Shown: in pieces, positions 58,245-64,000 of the stretch | How positions within the stretch are numbered: position 1 is the stretch's first letter | Layout: each line of letters begins with the position of its first letter | Assembly (NCBI GenBank): GCA_029945375.1 | Contig: CM057058.1 | Span: 930,001-994,000 of the forward strand | Source of the DNA: Agaricus subrufescens | Lineage: Eukaryota > Basidiomycota > Agaricomycetes > Agaricales > Agaricaceae | Direction: 5' to 3' | DNA length: 64,000 bases | Notes under the pieces: model-generated | Told to the model about the DNA's origin: nothing | The model's database searches: none | What the model saw: only the letters and a program-made list of their open reading frames with translations | Position numbers and translations under genes: made by a program

Positions 58245-59425
58245 CAACCTCAAAATTTTGAGGCGATTCCAGATTGAGATAAAGACAGAGGTGTACAATA
58301 TAGCTCTATCCTGTCCCATGTACCGAACAGATTTACGAATTTTGGCTAACCCACCATTTCCACATTCTGCTGCACTGGAATTAATTCTACCAAGTATAGG
58401 CTGTGTTTGGACATATGTTTTAAGGAAAAATGCTGTTGAACAGCGTGTATGCCCAAGAGCGTGGAAATCATCAATAAGAAAACTGGTGTCTGCAAAGAAT
58501 TTGGGTTCTCGTGCACGGCAATATGGTGCTAGTTGGCATGCAAAGTCATAGATAACATACTTTGGAGCTTTAGGCCACCGCGTAACTAGAGCAGAAAAAA
58601 CATCATTACGACCCTCACTTTCAGGGATAAAGTGAAAGCCATAGCAGATGCTATGAGTGCACCAAGCAGCCATGATCCCCCCAGTTAGCTTGTTCTCACC
58701 ATATTCACCATAATACTTGTTACATAGACCACCACGCTCTTTAGGCTCCTTTGAAATGTCACTTGGAAAGTTTGAGTATTGTGGTCGATGCCGTATCTGT
58801 GGTAAGCTATACTTGCAGCCACTCTGATAAAATATGTCAGAATACAATTATTATAATGTTAGTGCCAAGACTTACTGTTTTCCAACCACCATCCACAGTA
58901 GCCCCAGCAGCAATCAGTGGAGGAGTATTGTGAGGGACTGAACTTTGAATGACTTTGTTTACTCTTTTTTGAATCCATTCAAAGGCAGTCAGCAACTCGG
59001 GCAAGAATTTCTTGTTTTGAGCCCATTGATGACTGGCCAGAAGATACAGACATGGGATAAGTGACAGTTTAGACACAGTTTCATCAGAAGGCATCATGAG
59101 GAATGATTCTAGAGCCTTCAACGCAGGTCAGTTGATGACCTGCATACAAGATTCATTTGTCGAAATCTATTATCATCCAAAATAGCATGAGATATTTGGA
59201 AGCTAACACTATAAAATACATACCTGTGAGAAAAACTTCCTAACTTCTACTGGTGGCTCTCCTTTATCCCGAAGTTGTGAAGAGTCATAATAATTCATCA
59301 ACAAGGGTAGTAGACCTCCACATTTTTTGCTGGTGAGTTCGATAGCCTCTTCTATTCCACGGAGTTTTTGAATTGTTGCATCAACAGATTTCAAATCCAC
59401 TGCGTGCGGGTTACCATAAACCGTA
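58245..59425 (-). pseudogene. KDZ transposase, central part
   Basis: Kyakuja-Dileera-Zisupton type DNA transposase. Exons by splice signals: up to 59221 (KCGGLLPLLMNYYDSSQLRD), about 59132-58877 with one TGA (KALESFLMMPSDETVSKLSL, TVDGGWKT), and 58826-58245. The last holds GGIMAAWCTHSICYGFHFIP, WPKAPKYVIYDFACQLAPYC, FLIDDFHALGHTRCSTAF and INSSAAECGNGGLAKIRKSV, the usual conserved string YDFACxL...DxFHxxxH..CS...NSxxAE. Breaks off at about 58245, near the end of the F-box gene. Ends (inverted repeats) not identified. Confidence 0.85.
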
Positions 59426-59737
59426 AGGGTTCTTATTAACTTATTTCAGAGTATTTTCTAATTAAAACTCAGAACAAGCTCCGACATCATATCTTAAGTT
59501 TCTCTTGAGATTATGTTAGAATGAATTGCCGCTGTTTTTTTTAAAATGTTATGTATCATTTCTTGACTTGGCTAACTAACATATGATCAAAAATACGTTA
59601 GAAAAAACTCCTATACAATATAGCGAATGTATTGTATTAAAAGGTCATCGTAAGTTCAGAAGATACTATAGAACTTTATTCTAATGATTTACTAAGGGTT
59701 TTCTACCTTTGTACAAAATTTAATCGCAAGCGTAAAA

Positions 59738-60290
59738 TCACAACAAATCTATTTTAATATCTAAAAATCGTTGCCTACTTTTTTCTGGCGTAATGATGAG
59801 CTTATGCTGAAGATTATCTCTATCGCATTCATCAGGGTCGTCCAAGTAGCGATGTATAACGATTCGAGGGGACGTTCGCGTAAGTTTAAACCTCATCCCA
59901 TAGGGATACTCGCGTCGGAGCGCGGCAATTGGTTCTACAATAAGCTTCTGGAGTTGAACAGGTGGAGAGCTGCGCAATAAAGATGGGTTCTGGGCGAGTC
60001 CTTGTTGCGGGATATTAGTAGACAGATTTTGGAAGAATGGACTCTTTGGATGAGCCTCCGGACGCCTGAATATAAGCCAATGAGTGGAGAATTAGGGTCG
60101 CATGGACGGCTTCGGTGACAATACCGGGGGTCTCTGACTGGGCGAGCTCCTTCGCACTTGACAAGGCCATCAAGATGATAGCGATTGGATTTCTGGTGGC
60201 CGCGTTGGAGAATGACGGTGTAGCCAAACAATGCTACAACAAGTTCCAAATATTGGGGGCGCGTGAGCGCGCCTCCATCGTTCATCATCC
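59738..60290 (-). pseudogene. NACHT gene relic of another subfamily
   Basis: Minus strand, in changing frames: AATRNPIAIILMALSS, AKELAQSETPGIVTEAVHAT, then VQLQKLIVEPIAALRREYP and YLDDPDECDRDNLQHKLI. The last two match the usual fungal NACHT order 'QFxKLIxEPL' then Walker B 'DALDECDxxN' as I know it, with the Walker B core now LDDPDEC. Walker A not found. Less like NLR 1-3, so a separate lineage. Confidence 0.6.
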
Positions 60291-63200
60291 CGAAACCTCA
60301 CCACTGTCACTTCGGGTTGTAACCTTACATCACCGAGCTTCAACCGCTAGTATTGTAAAACAACCTGATCGTCGAAGCATGGATAACAAGCAACAAAGTG
60401 AGTTTTTGGCGTATTGTATTAGAAATTGAATCGCTCACATGAGGCCCTAGTATGCAATAATGAGAGCAATATGGAAGCATTTGGCCCGGCTGAACAAGAG
60501 CCAGAGTACGACGCAGACGTGTCAGAAGGCACTCCTGCAGGAAAAGAAGAACCCGACACGTTACAGGTCTCCGGTGAGGGATGGTTGGACGAGCGTGGGC
60601 CTGTGAAAGAGGGATTAGCAGGAAGAAATGACTACGATATCTCGGGAACCTCAAATGGAGATGGAGAGAGGCCTCGAGAAGAGGCACGAGGCAGATACAA
60701 AGGGAAAAGGGCGAGAAAGATTGTGCACGTACACGATGCTGATGCTGGTTACGATGCCGACAACGAAAAAGACTCTTGAGGTAGATATCTTTGCTGAAGT
60801 TGATGAGCTTATTGTTCTTGTTGACAAAACGAATATAATGTGATTATAAGTTCAATACTATGAAGGATTGGAAAATCATGCACCTGACTACGGTTGAGGG
60901 ATGAGGTGCGCAGTAATTGAATTTCTCATCGTGAACCATTATTTAACTCACGTCACCCACGTTTTCTATAAAGGAGTAGGCTGGTTTCACTTAAAGCATG
61001 GAAAACAAATGGAAGGATCATCCATATGCCCCGGCTGGAATATCGGAAATCCAGAAATGCAAAAGAGCGAGGCATTTGCAGCTTGAACTTGAACAATTGA
61101 TCTCATCTTCACCCTTTCAATCCAATGCTAACTTGAGCTGATATGATACAAATTGCTGGCTCGGCTGTGTAGAGTTTGCTTTAACTCGAACATGGTGGAT
61201 CATCCTACGCATAGTTAGCTCAACACTTATGATGGTATCGATGAGGCGAGAGTATGACTCTACCCACCGTTTCAAGATTTCAGTTGACACCGTAATCTTC
61301 GGAGTTCGTAATGTCGGAATTTCTGGATTGTTGTAATTGCTCCCTTGATTTTTTGAAATTCGATGGATGAAACAAAAAAGTTGGCAAGTACAACGTAGAT
61401 GGCTCGATGATTTGATATGCTGCTCTGGTCCGAACGTCTAGCGGGCAATGGTACCCAAGAAGCCTTGATAATGGAATTCCAGATTCCGGTGTCTTCGTAA
61501 AAAAGTGCATTGACAGGTGAAAGACAGAAAAGAACGCACGAGCGGAAATACGTGCTTCATTCAATAAGCATTCACTAAGCATTCACTAGGCAGCACAATA
61601 TGGCGCTACGCCATGAGATTGAATACACGTACAAGGCCATGTTCAACGCCTGCAAAGCTATTCTTTTATTAGATAACGTGCTCTCTCAATCGCGCCGGGA
61701 TAAGAGGACCAAAGGTCTGCCATGTCAGGCCGGAGGCTCATGCCTCTCGGCAGGTGGCCACTCTTCGCACGTGCTGCAAAATTGAGTGGGTTGAGTTGAA
61801 CGTCTTGCGGGAGTTTGAGTTGTGTAGGTCTCGTACTGAGATTAGAGATTGTAGGAAATTACGATCGAGGGCGATGACAATGGGAAGTATATCAGTATCT
61901 TATTTTAGTAGTACTTTGATAAGTGATGAGAAAGGCGGTTGAATTGTTAGAAATCGGAAGTATAGAAACCCCGGGTAAAAAGTCCAGGCGCTGTAGTGTC
62001 TTGTAAATGTACCTGATGTGAATCAACCGGTCACAGGACACCAACGATGGCACTCACTGAGTACCCTCTTACGCACATAGGTCCGTACGCCTCTCGCCTC
62101 CGCGTGTCAGCCTGATCTGATGGTGTTGACCTTTGGCAGCCGCAGTACTATTAGAATGGTTTGTGAGGGTCGGTTATTGGGCAAGCTTATGATGAGCCCT
62201 TGTCGAACCCGCATCGCCGGTCCCTACGTTCATCTGTGGTACGATGTTAGAACAAAAGACAAGTTCATAGCATGAAGACATACTTATGGCAATGCACCAT
62301 GAAACAGTCGGTATACGTACAGAAACTCCTTCAACATCAAAAGGACCTTTGGCAGGAAACACGATCGCTTGATCGCAACAAACCAAGAGGACTGGAACTT
62401 TACACGTGTCGCGAAATTGAAATGCGAATTTGAAGGTATTACTAAACTTCAGTCTATGTATTGAGATTGAATGATGTAGGATTCGTGGCAGAGAGCGAGA
62501 ATAATAGTAGACATACTAGTATATATATCCTGGCGGGGAGGATAATTAAACCATTCGAAACTCCAGGATTGATGGACGTCGCTCTTGCGGGGGATCGAGA
62601 TTATCTGGATACAGTAACGTTGACAGCCCGTTATCATCCAGAAGTGTGGAACATCACAATAGTCATACGTACAAAGGTAACGATAGCTCGTGATATCAAC
62701 AATGATCCAGGAGCTCGGTGCATTTCTGCTCTGCGACTACCACATGGCAGACAAGAACATAGGCGATAAAAGAATCGGCTTTCGGAATTCGAAGTTTGCA
62801 GAATTCCGACATGATTACATAAACATTGTAATTCATAATCCTGGAATTCTGTCTACGAGCTTGCTATGATCAAGAGAAGAGTTACAAGCAGAGGTTCCTG
62901 TAGACCATGAATGGATTTAGAGAAGTAGAAATAGGTAGAAGACCTGCCTGTATACTACAACGTAAAAAGTTTCCGAACGAGACTTCGGGCTTGAGCGAGC
63001 GTGATTGGCGCCATGTTGCCTACCTTCTTCAGAGCTTGCGTTGAATGGTGCATGGCGGATCCTTCTGCGCACTGACTATTATTGCATTATCCATAAAGTG
63101 ATCTGCTTACAGTTCCGGGATTGTTGGAATTTCTGAATGAGTGGAATCCCTGGATGATTAGAATTGTATTAGAAAATCCAGATCACCAATAACAAGTATA

Positions 63201-64000
63201 AAGGAAAAAGTGGCAACTAACGAAACGTACAGCAACTCCAAAAGCATTCTTGATTGGTCGTTTGAGCGAAACAAAACAAGAGGACTAGAGAGTTGAAGAT
63301 CTGAAAATACTAGGTAGGCAAACTTGGACGATGTTCTTGATTTGTGTTAGCTTTTTATAAAGTAGCGAACAATCCACTTACGAGAAGCGATTACTCGCAT
63401 GTAGAATCATGACTAACCTCCGTGCGGCAGCCCGGTTCCATGGCGTTGGCGTTACGTGGCTATAGGTGAAACACAGCCTCAGACCTAGCCGTGCACGAGT
63501 CATATCGATCAAGAACGAAGCAGAGCTTTGTTGACTATTCCTCAAGTCACAGAAAACCCTACGAGGAGCTCTTTCATTAAGGACAAAAGGGTTGCTTTTT
63601 AGTATTCAAGTTGGCCTGACAGTTCAGGATGATGCTTACGTACTTCAGGCTTGGATGACGGTTTATCGCAATAGGGCAGTAGTCAATGGGACAGACTAAT
63701 GAATGATCACAAAGATGGGAACCGACAGAGCATCAGAGAACATCAGTACTCTCTCGATGGGTAGAAGCTCTGTCAATCTGTCGTAGAGGGCCAAATGACC
63801 GCCCTTTGAACGCGTCACTCTCGCCTGCGGAGGTGGACTTTGCGATGTTCATGCATACAAAGGCACTGACAAGTCATCGATATTGTGGCAGATTAAGATT
63901 TGCTTGGGGTGTGAATAGTTCTGCTCACCGCTTCAGTACCCCGAGTCCCTAAAGCTTCGAAGTTCGTAACAATGCGGTCTTAGTTGAGTCTTGAGTCGGT
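60291..64000. other. No supported gene
   Basis: 60426-60779 (plus) is an open, acidic frame (DADAGYDADNEKDS) without context. 62.30-62.39 kb and 63.22-63.30 kb share a motif (CGTACAG.AACTCC ... AACAA(A/G)AGGACT(A/G)GA), so there is an old local repeat, perhaps of a lost gene. Nothing firm. Confidence 0.35.

Noticed and set aside
60426..60779. Acidic 117-codon protein
   Set aside because: Low-complexity open frame in a region of relics, no supporting signals.
62174..62769. Small genes on both strands
   Set aside because: Short open stretches only; they overlap a diverged local repeat and show no protein-like conservation I can verify.

Overview
The window looks like nuclear DNA of an Agaricomycete basidiomycete, perhaps an Agaricales mushroom. 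Host genes are split by spliceosomal introns of about 50-70 nt (GT-AG, one GC-AG). There are NACHT/NLR genes with a basidiomycete-type N-terminus (NFKDARDFT, AHNLSATGNF), LTR elements of Ty3/gypsy chromovirus and Ty1/copia type, and a decayed KDZ transposase. The taxon is inferred from style, not from a database match.

Layout. (1) 1-10988: a broken COG3/Sec34-like gene on the minus strand. It is cut by a Tf1-like chromovirus (3718-10290, target duplication CTATG) and by a long LTR (1505-2364), itself cut by a second, inverted chromovirus copy (1-1504). (2) 11370-18615: three seven-helix membrane protein genes. One is split by a 1.63 kb Tc1/mariner-type inverted-repeat element at a TA; one is an intact paralogue of it (17449-18615); the third is a separate intact gene (15272-16497). 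(3) 20014-29605: host genes of unknown function (20014, 23483, 25337, 28769). (4) 29835-54440: an NLR cluster with three intact genes (858, 884 and 900 aa by my exon sums), one C-terminal fragment and two decayed NACHT relics. The pattern reads as a tandem duplication of an 'NLR + relic' unit, with a copia element (44459-52499, target duplication CTAAG) inserted in the second unit. The copia element carries two 1.38 kb solo LTRs. (5) 55520-60290: KDZ transposase pieces surrounding an F-box gene and a 542 bp array of about 17 short palindromes, then another NACHT relic. (6) 60291-64000: no gene I can support.

Base composition is two-faced. Roughly 1-13.5 kb and 50-58 kb have almost no CpG and many C-to-T/G-to-A losses, while 14-45 kb has normal CpG. 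This fits old methylated repeat-rich blocks beside active genes.

The signals most worth a second look are: a self-priming site in the chromovirus that covaries between its two copies; an extra third open frame in the same element; the NLR tandem unit with a neighbouring protein whose C-terminus resembles the NLR N-terminal motif; and the palindrome array before the F-box gene.
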